A stretch of 64,000 bases of DNA from Neospora caninum Liverpool (lineage: Eukaryota; Apicomplexa; Conoidasida; Eucoccidiorida; Sarcocystidae), in assembly GCF_000208865.1 (NCBI RefSeq), contig NC_018386.1:868001-932000 (forward strand). Direction: 5' to 3'. Below are positions 47,901 through 59,900 of the stretch, piece after piece (the stretch's first letter is position 1; each line of letters opens with the position of its first letter). A program made the position numbers and the translations under genes. The notes beneath the pieces are model-generated. The model had not been told where the DNA came from, did not search any database, and worked only from the letters and a program-made list of their open reading frames with translations.

Positions 47901-50900
47901 ACGCAAGGAAAGCCGCTTCGTCCTCCAACAGCCCGGCCACCACACCGCCGCCATAGCGTGCATGCGTCGACACCGTGCTCTCTGTCCAGCCGCCGCGACG
48001 CAAGCGGACCGGCGACATCGCATAGACCGCCCCACCCGGCGGGGCCAGCAGACCCGCGGGACAGACCTGGAGAATCCACTCGCACCTCAAACGAATCTGA
48101 CGCCGTTCCTGCGCGCGAAGTGTCTCCTCCGACACCGCGAATGTATGCAGCCCTTCGCGCTCTCTGCGCTGCTCGCCCCCTGAACTCGCGCCGGGGAACG
48201 CCCCGTTCACGGGGCTTGCTGACGCGATTCGCCACGGCTCGTCCCCTGAAGCCGGCCACCGGGTCTCTTCGCCCCCAGCAGGCCCCCTCGCGCATGTCTC
48301 CTCGCCCAAAGGTGGCGTCGAGGCCGCCGCGCGCTGGGCCTTCCGGCGTTGCCAGCGCGCCAAGAGCTGGACAGCAGCTTTGCGTGATTCCGAGGCGGCA
48401 ATCTGGAGAATGCGCAGCGTCTCTTCCTTCTCCTTTTCACGGTAAGATGCGTAACGGATGTCTAGCGGAGACATACTGCTTGGATTCTCCGTGAAGCCCG
48501 CGCCTGGTCGCTCGCGGCTGGCAGCCCCGGAATGGATTCCACTTCGATGGACGATTGCGGATGACGCGGCCTGGCTTCGCTCTGCCACTTCGCTTCCTGA
48601 TTCCGGATTCATGACGAGCTCGCCATTCTGTCTTCTCCCCGACGCTCCTCCCTCTCTCTCCAGTCTCGCGGTGCTTTCCGTAACCGGCCTTTCAGAGAGT
48701 TCGCCACTGAGACGCCCTTGTGCTCCCGGTCCGTCACGCGCCCAGCCGTTCTCTCCCTCCTGCAGCGGCCTTTCTTGGCTTGTGTCCTCCCTGGCCTCAG
48801 TCGGTCCACGGAACTGTGTGCCTGAGCACGGGTCAGACTGGGGGGTCCGTGGGTCTCCACGGTAACCCAGCAAGTGAAGAAGCGCGGCAGCAACGCCGTG
48901 CTGGATCGACGCGAGGGAAGGATGGAACGCGCGCATGCTAGGTCCGAAGGCAGCGACAATGTCTTGCTCGCCCCTGAAGAGGCCGAGAAGGACAGGGGAC
49001 GGTGAGGAAGCAGAGGGACTTGGCGCGAAAACATGAGGTGAAGCAGATGCTTGGACAGAAGAACTCGCCGATAGCGCGGGAGGCGACTGGTGACGGTCCG
49101 CAAACGACGAAGGAGCGCGCCCCGCTGTTTGGGGCGGAGACGACCCTGTGAGGCGCCCTGTCGACGTGAAAGGCCTTAACCCGGAGACTTCGTCAACACA
49201 GTTTCCTCGTTTGTTCCCCCCACAGGAGGGTGACGCCGATGTCGTTTGAGCCGCGTCCGTCTCCTCCCCTGAAAATCGCTCCTGTCCGTCGTTCCCGTCC
49301 TCATCTCCGTCGCGCGCCCCTCCGATGGCCGTGCCTGCTCTCCTGTCTGGGCCTTTGTTTCCTGTGTCTCTTCCTTCTTTCTCCCGCACGGTCTGTGCCG
49401 CCGGGTCGTTGTTCTCCGCCTGCGATGGCATCTTTGTCCCCCTGGCGTCGGCGGCGCCCGCTGCCTTGGGGGGCTGCGTCGCCGAGAGGAATTCCTGAAC
49501 AGCTCGGGGCAGACTGAAGTGGTTCGTCCGGAGCGGCCCACAGGTCTTGGCTGTGCACTCGAGAACCATCAAAACGCTCGCTCGCAGGGCGCCTTCGACT
49601 GCCTGAAAGCCGTGTCCGGCTGGTGCCACGCGGTAGCTCGCCCCGGTCAGAAGCAGGGGCGGCAATCCCGCTGCGGAGGCCGTCACCTCCAAGTAAGCTT
49701 CCGCGGACTTGTCCCGGGCGCCTGCGAGCAAACCCTTGGCGGCAACTGGCGAGGCGAGAGGCGACGAGAAGCCCGCGTGGGAGGAAGGCGACCCCGAGAA
49801 GAAAGAGGACGAGTCTGCTCCGACGGGCGACCTCGACGCGGGCGACGCAGGGAACTCAGGTCGGGTTTGACCAGGCGCGAGCGTTTCGAAGGCAGCCAGC
49901 GCGGAGGGAATCGAGCCGAGGGTGACCAGGATGTGGCTGGCGACAGCCACAAACCCCAGACAGACTTCGACGATAGGGTGCAGTTTTTTCTCGGGGGCTG
50001 CGTCACGCAGGAAGGGATGTAAAAAGCTGCGAGGGTTGCCTTCGCCCTCTGAGCAGTCCCGTCCTTCGTCTCCGCTTTCTGACGCGCAGGTGCTCAGCTG
50101 GCGAAGAAGCAGGAGCGCTCGAAGCGCCAAGCGCAGGACCAGCGGCCAGAGACGGAGCGTCATTTGGACGAGGGCCAGAACCACCACCGAGTTCTTGCCG
50201 CTCGCGCAGGCCCCGTCCTTCTCTGCGGCCAGGTTCTTGAAGACGTCCTCGGCGTTTTCCGTCCCGTCACCGCGTCCTCCCTCAGCTGAGTCGAAGCACG
50301 AAAGCATAGACGTGAACTGCGTCAGTACACGGAGCACCGCGGTCTTGAGGAACGCGCAGCCGTGTAGAAAAGGCGGCGGCAACCCCGTGGACGCAGGCCC
50401 GAACTCGGTGCCTCGCATCGGAACTTCCACGGGAGTCAAGACGCCAACACTGAACCCCACAGGCCCAGACGAGTCCTCCTGGATGCTTTTCCTCGATTCG
50501 ATCACAAGCGCCGCCTTCTCGTTCCCCGTCCACTCTCTGCTGTCCGCCAGCCGCATCATCGTCTCCTCTCGCTCTCCCGACACTGTCTCGGCCCCTCGCT
50601 CCTGAGCAGTGCAGGTCACAGTGTCCCTTCCCTGTTCGAGCTCGGGCGCCTCTCCTCTTCTAGAGGCGATTCGGTTGGCGTCCTCGTTTCCCTTAGGCTC
50701 GCCTCCACGAGGGCTCTGTAGTGGCATCTCTGGATCTGTCCCTCTGCGTGTCGTCGTCTCGGGGCTTCTTCCTCCTTTCCACGGCGAAATCAGGTGGGCG
50801 TTCTTCCCCGGGGTCCGTCGCGGGCACTCTCGAAGGCCGCATCCATTGACAGGAACGAATCGCTGCAGGCCGTCAGAGAGAACAATGGCTTCCATCATTG

Positions 50901-53900
50901 CAGCCAAGACGCTCTGGCCGGAAGCGAGAAGACGCCGCAGCAACTCTTCCAAGCAACTGCACACGTCTTCGAGCCTCCGCAGATGGTGGTCTTCCTCCGA
51001 CCAGCCTCCTGCGTACCTCCGGCAGCCGGACAGCCATGAGGACGACATGGGCGGCGGCCTCTGCGCAGACGACTCACGAGGATTTTCGGAGTCTTCGAGG
51101 CCAGAATGTGCTGCTCTGTCAACAGGACTTGTGGACAGTCCCTTTGAGGACGCAGGCTGCGCGGCAGAAGCGAGAGGCCGTTGCCCAGTGTACGAAGTGT
51201 CGTCCTGAGCAAACACGTCAGGGTCGCAGACCTGGCCCTGGCGACGGTGAGGCAGCGCTGTGTCGGGCATCGCCTGGTACACGAGGAGTTGCTTGATCCA
51301 TTTTTGCGCTGCGTGGCGCGCCAAGAGTCCCGCGACTTCCCCCGCAAGGCCTGGCGCGCCTCCGTTCTCGGCGTCCTGAGAATCTTCGCACCGCGCACAG
51401 CTCCCACTGTCCCGATCATCCCCTAGAGCTCGTCGGCGGGACGAGAACGGAAACATCGAGCCTCGGCCCGCAAAAAGCCCGTCAAGTGAGCTGAGCGATG
51501 ACTGGTTGGTGCGGGCGGAGACAGAGTCGAAGAGGCCGCGGTGAAGCAGCTGCAGCCGGTAGTAGAAAGCTGTCCCGCAAAGGGCGGCTAGCGGCGACGC
51601 AGCGGAGCGCGACGGGAATGGGAAGAGGGCCCTTTGACAGCCAGAGTTGTCTCCTTTTGCAGCGGCCGCCGCACTCATCGCGATGCCGCAGCTCGGACTG
51701 CCCACGAGGTGGGGACAGAGGACAAACCGCGAGGACGACGCAGGATAGGCCGCCGAGTTGGTCGGCGCGCCCGTGTACGCGAGGAAATCTGAGGTTGCGT
51801 CCCGGGGATAGGTCACACTGTAGAACGGAGAGAAAGCCTTGGCGATGCCCGGAGCGACGCGGTCGCTTGACAGGCTTTGCGTCCCGCGGCGTGCCCCCGG
51901 GCGACTTCCACCCCTCCCCGCGGGTCCCCAAGTCCCGGCGGGTGCCGAAACGCGAGCAAAAGACGGGAGACGAAGCGCCTCTTCGATCTGACGCTCCGTC
52001 TGAGAAACGAGGGACCGGAAGAACGGCCAGAAACCGCTGTCTTCAAGACACGAAAGCGAGAAGCGCAAAGCGTCGATCCGTGACGCTGCAGTCTCCTGGC
52101 TGCCGCTGGCCGACCTCAGAGAGCTTCTCAGGTGCGGGAAGAGATTCTCGCGCCTCTCGCGTTTTCGGAAGTGGGCAGAAGAGGCGCAGGAAACCGAGGT
52201 CGAGCGAGACAGAGGCACGCGACGAAGTGGCCGTGAGGACGAAACGAGCTCCGTCTCGGTTCCCAGGGCAGCCAGCGCTGGGCCCCCTGAGGACGAGCGG
52301 TGAAGGCTGGCAACGCAGCTTGGCAGCGTAGACGGCGCGAGGGGCGAGCTCCTGCCTGGCGTCGGTGCGAACGCCGAGCAGGCTCTCGGAGAGAAATCGC
52401 CCCGAACAAAACGTCCACGCGGTAAATTGTCTCTGCCCTCCGGCAGAAACTGTCCGCCGCCAAACGGAAAGTTCGCGTCTCCACGCCGTCGATGAGTGGG
52501 GGTGCAAGGAAGACTCGAGGCGAGACCAGGGGAAGAGAACGGATCGAAAGAAGGGGGGCAGTCTCTTCGCAAGTCGTCAGGGCTGTCTCGTCGCCCTCCT
52601 GCGGCGTGCTTCACGCACAGCGTCTGATCTTGCTTCCTCCCGTCATCCGCCCGAATCTCGCGCAGCAGGCGATGGACGATCACTTCGCAGCCTCCTGCGC
52701 TGTCGAGGACACTCAAGGCCTGACGGACCAGGGAGACCTCAAACGGCCGCGTGTTTGCCGCAAGAAGTCTCAAGAAAACCTGGAGTTTCTCAGGCGGGAC
52801 TCTCCAAAGAAGGGATGTGAGCAAAGGCGCCTGCACAGCCGAAAAGAGCTTGAGAGCTGCACGGTGGAGAAGCCAGACGGCGCCCTCGGCGTCCATCTCT
52901 TCTTGTGCGCCGAGACAGAAGCAGACGGCGCAGGTGCGAGGGCAGAGTGAAGGCCGCGCGGGGCCCTCGGGAGCAACGAGAGGAGCACTCTTGGAAGAAC
53001 TCGCGTCCACAGAGCTCTGCGAAGACGCGAGCGACGTGATGGAGCCGTGGCTGCTTCGGCGGATCCTCGCCGAGAAAGCGTCCGAAGAGGAAGGCCCCAC
53101 CGCCGAGGGAGTGGCCGGGGCGAAGTCTTGAGGGCGACTGCGAGACAGAGGAGACGAGCACGCCGAGCCTCCAATGGCGGCGAACCTGAGAGGCACGTGG
53201 CCACAGTCAGTTGGCAGGAAGGAGCGAAGTTGCTGCGAGAAAGAACTGGGAGACGCCGAGGAAGACGTTCTGTAAATCCCCGCGTGTTTGCCGCCCCTGT
53301 CAGCCACTGCCGTCGCAGGCGAAGTCCCGGAACCGTGAGGATGGAAGCCTGTCTCTCCCTGCGAGAGAACTCCCAGCGGACTTCCCCTCCCTTCTTCGAA
53401 GACGCAGGGAGCAGAACACGCACAGACAGGCGGTGCGTCGTGCTCTAGGAGGAACATGAGACAGTCAAAGAAAAGACAGCTCAGCCGATCGAGTGCCTGA
53501 GGCTGCCTAGTCAGCTGATCTTGGAGTTCAGCAATGACCTTTGAATCTTCCAGAAAAGCGCGGAGCGAACCTAACAAGGAACAACAGACTTCGGCGCGAC
53601 TTCTCCATTTTGTCCGAAGGCGGGTGTGTTTCTGTCCACTGCAGGCCGGCAAAGGCAGTCCCAAAGTGGCGGTTTCGCCCTCGGACCTGTGTAGCCTTCT
53701 CTCTGGGCCAACCTGTCTCTCGAGCCTCTCCGGCTCTTCGCCCACGGGAGGGAGTCGTAAGCCAGAAAGTGAAGTCAGCGACGGAGCTAGCAACGTTTCT
53801 CCAGCTGGCGAAGACACAGAAAAGGCGGAAGACGGAGACGGTAAAGACCGAGGAACTGAGGAGCGAGAACGATTGCTGGCGTCTGCGGAAATCCGGAAGG

Positions 53901-56900
53901 ACGGGGAGGCGACCGACGGCGAGCGGATCGGCGAAGCAGAGGAGAGGTTAGAAGAAGCGTCACTTGAGACTTTTGCTGCTTCCGGCTCTCCCCAGTGACT
54001 CCGGCCAGGACGGCCCTCTGCATCCTCTCCGCCACAGCCTTGAGTCTCCGAGAACCGTGCGACTAAATGCGCAGTCTCTTCTTCGAGTGTGGCCCGGATC
54101 GCCTCGTCTCTCGCTCGCTTCAGAGCCAGACACTGCAATTCAAGGGAGTCTAGAAAGCTTTCGAAGAAGAGAATCGCCTTCCCCGGAGCGGAGAGAATGC
54201 CAAAGGCGTGGCCAACAACTCCGTCGCCGGTCTCTCTGTCAGAGACGGGTGCGCCCCCGACGGCCGAGTCCTGTCTCTCGTCCTCGCTGATCGTGGCCCA
54301 CCCCGCGGGCCTCGGCGCCTCCCGGGAGACTCCAGTGGGGGGGCGTGTTCGCAAGATCAAGTTGTGCAGACAGAAAAAGCAACGCTGGAGCAGCTCCTCG
54401 AGACTGAGGAGACCGGCCTTCTTCACTTTGCTGCCGAACGACGGCGCATCGGAAGAAGCCAGCGCGAAGCCGAAAACCCCTCGGGAGGCGGACCCCGAGG
54501 CCGCCTGTGCAGGGAAGTTCGGTGTGGGGTCCTCAGGGTCAAAGACCTCGTCCCTGAGACGCCCTCTCTCCGCTGGCCTCGCCTCCTCGCCTTCACTCTT
54601 CCTGTCGGGTCTCTCCCAGGACTCAGACATCTCGAGCCCGTTCTCCCGCTCGTCGCCGCCTCCTGAGACAAAGGAAGCAGTGGAGGAGTCGTCGTCTCCG
54701 GAAAGCTCTTCCTCCTCTCCCAGCATCGCCCCCTCGTCAAAAGCCTCGCCGCCGTACCTCGCCCCTTTCCTCGCCAGGCTGTCTCCACGCGGACTGCGGG
54801 CGCGCCGCTTCCACTCGATGACAGCGTCGCTGGGCTCCTCTTCTGCCTCCGCCGGCTCCCCACCGATCAGCCGCCGCCTGCGCAGTTCTTCGATGAAGCC
54901 CAGAGACCACGAAGGCTGCGAGGCAACGCGGAGAGACGCTCGCGACGTGAGCTCCGCGCGCACCATGACTTCGTTTGCGGGGTTCACCGACAGCGTCGAG
55001 GACAACAGAACAGAGGGACCAGGCAGCGGCACGGAGCACAGTTTTTGTCCGTTGGCGAAGACAACGATATGATGTCTCTTTTTCTTGGACGCGTCGCCCC
55101 GTGTCGTCTCCCTGCAACCAAAAAGAGGAACTTGGGAACTCCGCTGCGGTCCGAACATCGCTGAGGCACGGCCGTCCAGACCGCTTCTGCAATGAGGACT
55201 GTACCCCCGTCGCCTCGAACGGCGCACTCCCGTTTCTCGTCCTCCCGTCTCCGGCACTTGTTCGTCGGACACTCCAGAGGCGTCCGTCTCTCTCGGGCTC
55301 CTCTTTGTTTCCGCTCTCGCAGGCCATTCCGCGTCGCAGGCTCCAAGGTCGGGAAGCAGCCACTCTTGCGCAACGCCCTCGTCTTCACCCTCGCCTGTCT
55401 GGTCGACGAGAATGTCAAGAACAATGGCGTGAATGCCCCGAATGTCAAAGAGCGCGGCCCTGACGGACTTCTCGCCCCTTTCTTGGATCTTCTCTACGAG
55501 GTCTCCGTCCGAATCTGAGGACGTCCGCAAGCTGGACGCTGCGCCTCGGCTTTCCGGATACACAGACCCGCAGTCGCTCACCATCGGGGAGTCTGATGGA
55601 ACGAAGTCCCCGGGAGCGATCGCACTGCCTCTCTCATTCGATCCGGTAACGCCCCGCGGGTACCTCGCGCCCGTCTTTTCGTCCTGATGCACCCAAACGA
55701 CCAGGGCGTCGTTATTCAGCTCCAAACGGAGGCGCACCTCGCCCCCATCCACGTCTCCACTGCTGCTCATTCCGCTCCTGTCTCTGCCGTCTTCGTTCAC
55801 GGGCCTTCGGCTCAGTCGCAGATTTCTTTCGTTGCCATAGATGATTTCGACGCAACAAGAAAGGTCAGTTCCGAGACTCCGAGGAGCGCTGCGTCCCGTC
55901 ACGCCTCCGCCTCGAAGCCCGTCGAAGTCTTCTGCAGAGCCGTAGTACCGGCTCCCACCTGGCGTCACGAGGGGGGCGCGCCTTCCATGGAGTGGCGAGC
56001 CTGGACAATGCTCGCCAGGTCGCCGGCTGCTCGGCGAAGGCAGCGAAAACCCCCACTGAAGACTTTCGTGCAGCTCGAGAGTCATCTGGAAGCAGTAAGC
56101 CCCAAAGGGGGGAATCGGCGAAGAGAGAAGGAGCGAGGGAGACAAAGAAGTTTGGACGTCCGAACCGGACGCCCTGGGGAGCTCGTCTGCGCGTCGGCCT
56201 TCTTCGTTTCCGGAACTCTCTTCTCGGCCCGACGCGCCTTCGCCTCCCGACGAACAGGAAAGGTCGGAGAACGTGAGCGGGAACTGAAGCGACAGAAGCT
56301 CGAGAAGCTGAAGAGACGGGTACGGCGACCGAGGCAACACACACTCCCCGAGGGAGGGGCTGCCAACTGCCTGACAGCCCTCACGCGTGGCCCCCCAAAA
56401 AGCAGGTCGGACGACAGCGGAAGCTCTGTGTGACGGGGAAGACGCGTGCGAGGCAGACGGCGAAGACGCGGCCAAAGAGGGCCGCGAAATCGTGGCAGGC
56501 TGAGGAAGAAAGCAAGCAGCGAGATCTGCTGGCTCAGGAGGCGGCTGCGACTGTGCGTCGACGCCAGAACTCCTGTCTTGCGGGTTTTCAGAAACAGGTA
56601 CACTGGGCAAACTCGCGCCTGAGTGGCTCCGACCCAGACGAGGACACTCGCGATGAGCAGGGGAAAAAGGGTCTCCTCTCCACTGCGCCGCCCTTCGCTC
56701 TCCCTGGTGCGTCACCATCGCCGTCGAGAGAGCGAGGGGACCGTGTCTCTGGGTCCAAGCGCCGACTCCGCCTGTTCCACGAGCTGCAGGCGAGCCGGAG
56801 ACCGGTGAAGTGTAGGCATCGGCGTCGCTGTGTTTCCCGCATCCTCCTCTCTCGTTGGGAGGCCTCTCCACTGTGCACCCCGAACTGGCCACTCGTCCAC

Positions 56901-59900
56901 TGGTGCTGCGGAACTCCGAATTCCGCCTCGCCCCGGCGGGACTGACAGCCCGCGCCCTCTTCGCTGAGGCGGCCAACTCGTCTTCTGCTCGATCTACGGC
57001 GGCCACAAGCTGCTGGAGAAATTTAAGGAAGTCGAGGAGAGAAACGACAGAAGCGCCGTGGAGTGAGAGAAGGAGCAGAGCATCGAGACACCGGGAAATC
57101 ACGTCAATCTCCTCCTCGTCCCTCAGCGCTCTGCCTGTCTCTCCACGGAAAGAAGACAAGAGCCCAGAGTCTGCCCTCGCCTCGTAGGGGCCCTGAGTCT
57201 GCAGCAGTGACGACGGGCTGGATTCAGCCTCTTGCATGGCCCCAAGGAAACAAGGCTGAAGCCTGGACACAAGAAGGCGCCTGACCACGGCGAACAACAG
57301 GCTCGCCGTGCTTCCACGCGTCGTCTCGCCTGCGCTTCCAAGAGCCAGAGACAGTTTCGCATTGTTCGTAGGCGAGACCAGAGACGCAGCACTGTCTCTT
57401 CTTTCCGTTGAGAAGGGCGAGTGGTGGCAGCGTACCGAGTCTTCGCGGCGACGTGACGGAGACGCACACAGCGTCTCTCGCCTTCCCAAAGGAACGTCCG
57501 CGCACTCCCGTCGTGGCCTCACGCCTTCTGGTCGGAAATGGCCTCTGGAGTCGGCACAGGGAGCGAAAAACGAAGGCCGCGAACCTGCCAAGGTATGGCG
57601 TACAGCGTCCACGTACCGTGCAAGGGCCGCGAGCGCCAGCGCGTGAGGCGGTTCCGGGGCACGCGGAGACGCGAGCCCGAGGGCACCGTGGGAGGCCTGA
57701 AGCCCCTCCAGACCTGTGGGGTACCCCTGAGAGAAGCCAGGGAGTCGACCAGGGGACCCAACTCGGAACGCGCTTGAGGAGGATAGAGACAGAGGAGAAA
57801 AAGGCTGCGGTCCAAAGGGTGGGGCAAGCTCTCCACCACGATCTCCGCCGCGGGTTGGCGACCCCCAATGGCGTGCCTCGGAAAACAAGAAGCCTGAAGA
57901 CGACCGAGCAAGAGAAACACAACGCGCCAAACACTCGTTTTCTATGCCAAAAATGCATGCGGGACAACTCGCATGCTGCACGAAACCTACCAGCAGCGAA
58001 GCGATGCCGTCGCCACTGGACATCGTTCTCTACATCGAGTTCCCAGCGAGCTGCCCATTGGCTGCATGCAGGCGGCCTGCAGGCTGTTGTGCCGGCAATC
58101 GAATGGCAAACCCCCTGCTACACCACATGTGGGAGGAAGCGTGTGTCCGGACGTGTTGCGTGTAGAGAAGTACGTGAAGCATTCACGTGTTGAAGACATG
58201 CGTCGGGAAACGCGAGGTAGCTAGGTCCCACGGGGGCAGAAGGCACACAGTAAGCGTCATCGTCATTTCAAGATACGTACGCCTCCAAAGAGGATGCCTG
58301 AAACCCTAGAACTCGATTCTGCGTAGGCCTTTTTGTGAAGCAAGTCGGCTGTCTCACCTCGGCAGGGGCCGCGCAGGAAGCCCAGATCTCTGTCGCTGGG
58401 GGAAACCCCCTCGACGAGCGATTCGGTGAGGAGACCCACAAGAGGCTGAAGAAGTCGAGCCTCAACGGTCTCTAGAAGGGTGCCGCCGGCTGACCCCACA
58501 GTGCATGTCCCCGCTCCTGAAAGAGACTCCGCACCGCCACCGCCTCGGGGCCATCCAGAGAGGCCGCTGACGCCTCCGGCGGCGAAGAGCGCGTCATCGG
58601 TTGCTCCATTTCCGCCAGCCCAGCATCGGGGATACTCGGGCGGGGGGAGCGAAACGAAGGCGGTGCCTCGTCCTCCCTCTCGCAGGCTCCACGCAACCCC
58701 TTCATCTTCTTCACCACCGTGGGGGCCTTCGGCCGTCTCGCCCTCAAACCGTCCAGGGCCCCTTAGAGAGCCATAATTCCCGTACCGACCGCCTTGGGCT
58801 CCATTTGGAGACGGTATCTGTTTTGGGAGGCCGGCGGCTGTTGGGCTCGCAGGAGGCCACCGCCCCCCCGGGCGAAGCGCTTCGTGAACAGCGTCCAGAG
58901 CTTCACGTTTGATACAAGAAGCGTCTTGAAGACAGACGGAGAGGAACGCACAGAGGGGATGAAGCTGTCGCGGGAGCACCATTCTTCCATCGTCTGTTTC
59001 GAGCCAGAAGACGTCGTCGCCCTCGTCATCTTCATCTCCCGAGTCTTCGTCCGCATCTTCCCCGTAGATTCGCGATGAGCTTCTCCTCCTTTTGATCTTC
59101 TGCGCCGTCTCCTGTCCAGCCAACTCCCTCGATTTCCCCCTCTGCCTCCCTGGCGAAGTGCTGTGCCCCAGTGTGGCGGCAGCGATATTGTCTATGTCCT
59201 CCAAAAGGTCAAAGAAATGGTCTGTCTCGTCGCCTGTCCTTCCCCGACTTCGGGACGACGGCGAGACGGCACCCGTTCTGCTGGACGCCGTGAGGCCGCT
59301 AAAGGGACCAGCCACAGCCAAAGCAGGTTGAAGGAGGACAGAGACGTCAACCACTGAGGGCACAGAAAAAGCGGAGACGCTTTGGTCCCTATTTCTCTCG
59401 ACGCGTGACTCAGAACCGCTACCTGAAGACCCCACACTGAGGACCGAGAAGCCCCCTGAGGTGACGTGGAGCCAGAGAAGCCGACGATAGAGGTCGGCCG
59501 TGGACGTCCTCTCGACGAAATGGTGGAGGCCAGGAAGAACGAGCGATGGCTCGCCAGAGAAAGTGTAGTCCTCTTCTTCGCCCTCCGCGGACAAACTGGA
59601 TCGGCGCCGATCTGTTCTCCCGTGCGCCAGCTCTTCCCCTCCGCAGGCGGGATTGTGCTCGCCCCTGTCTCCGGTTGCGGGTTCCGCGTCGCCTTTGCCG
59701 CACCGAAGGCCGCGTCGGCCGTTGAGGAGAGACAGGAGCGGGAGGTCCCGTGCCGCAAGAGGCGGAAACGAGAAAGAGACACGCTTAAAGGCAGACGCTC
59801 GGCAGACCGCAGACAGCATGCACGTCAAACGGAACGCGAGATCCGCGTCCAGAAAGACGAACGGAGACGGAATATATCTCGGAGACACAAGAGGCGAAAG

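Noticed and set aside
58023..58263. Possibility that the giant exon starts at its own ATG at 58023 as a separate gene
   Set aside because: It would leave two same-strand genes only 240 bases apart, and a phase-matched splice join exists. Kept as an alternative, not as the main model.
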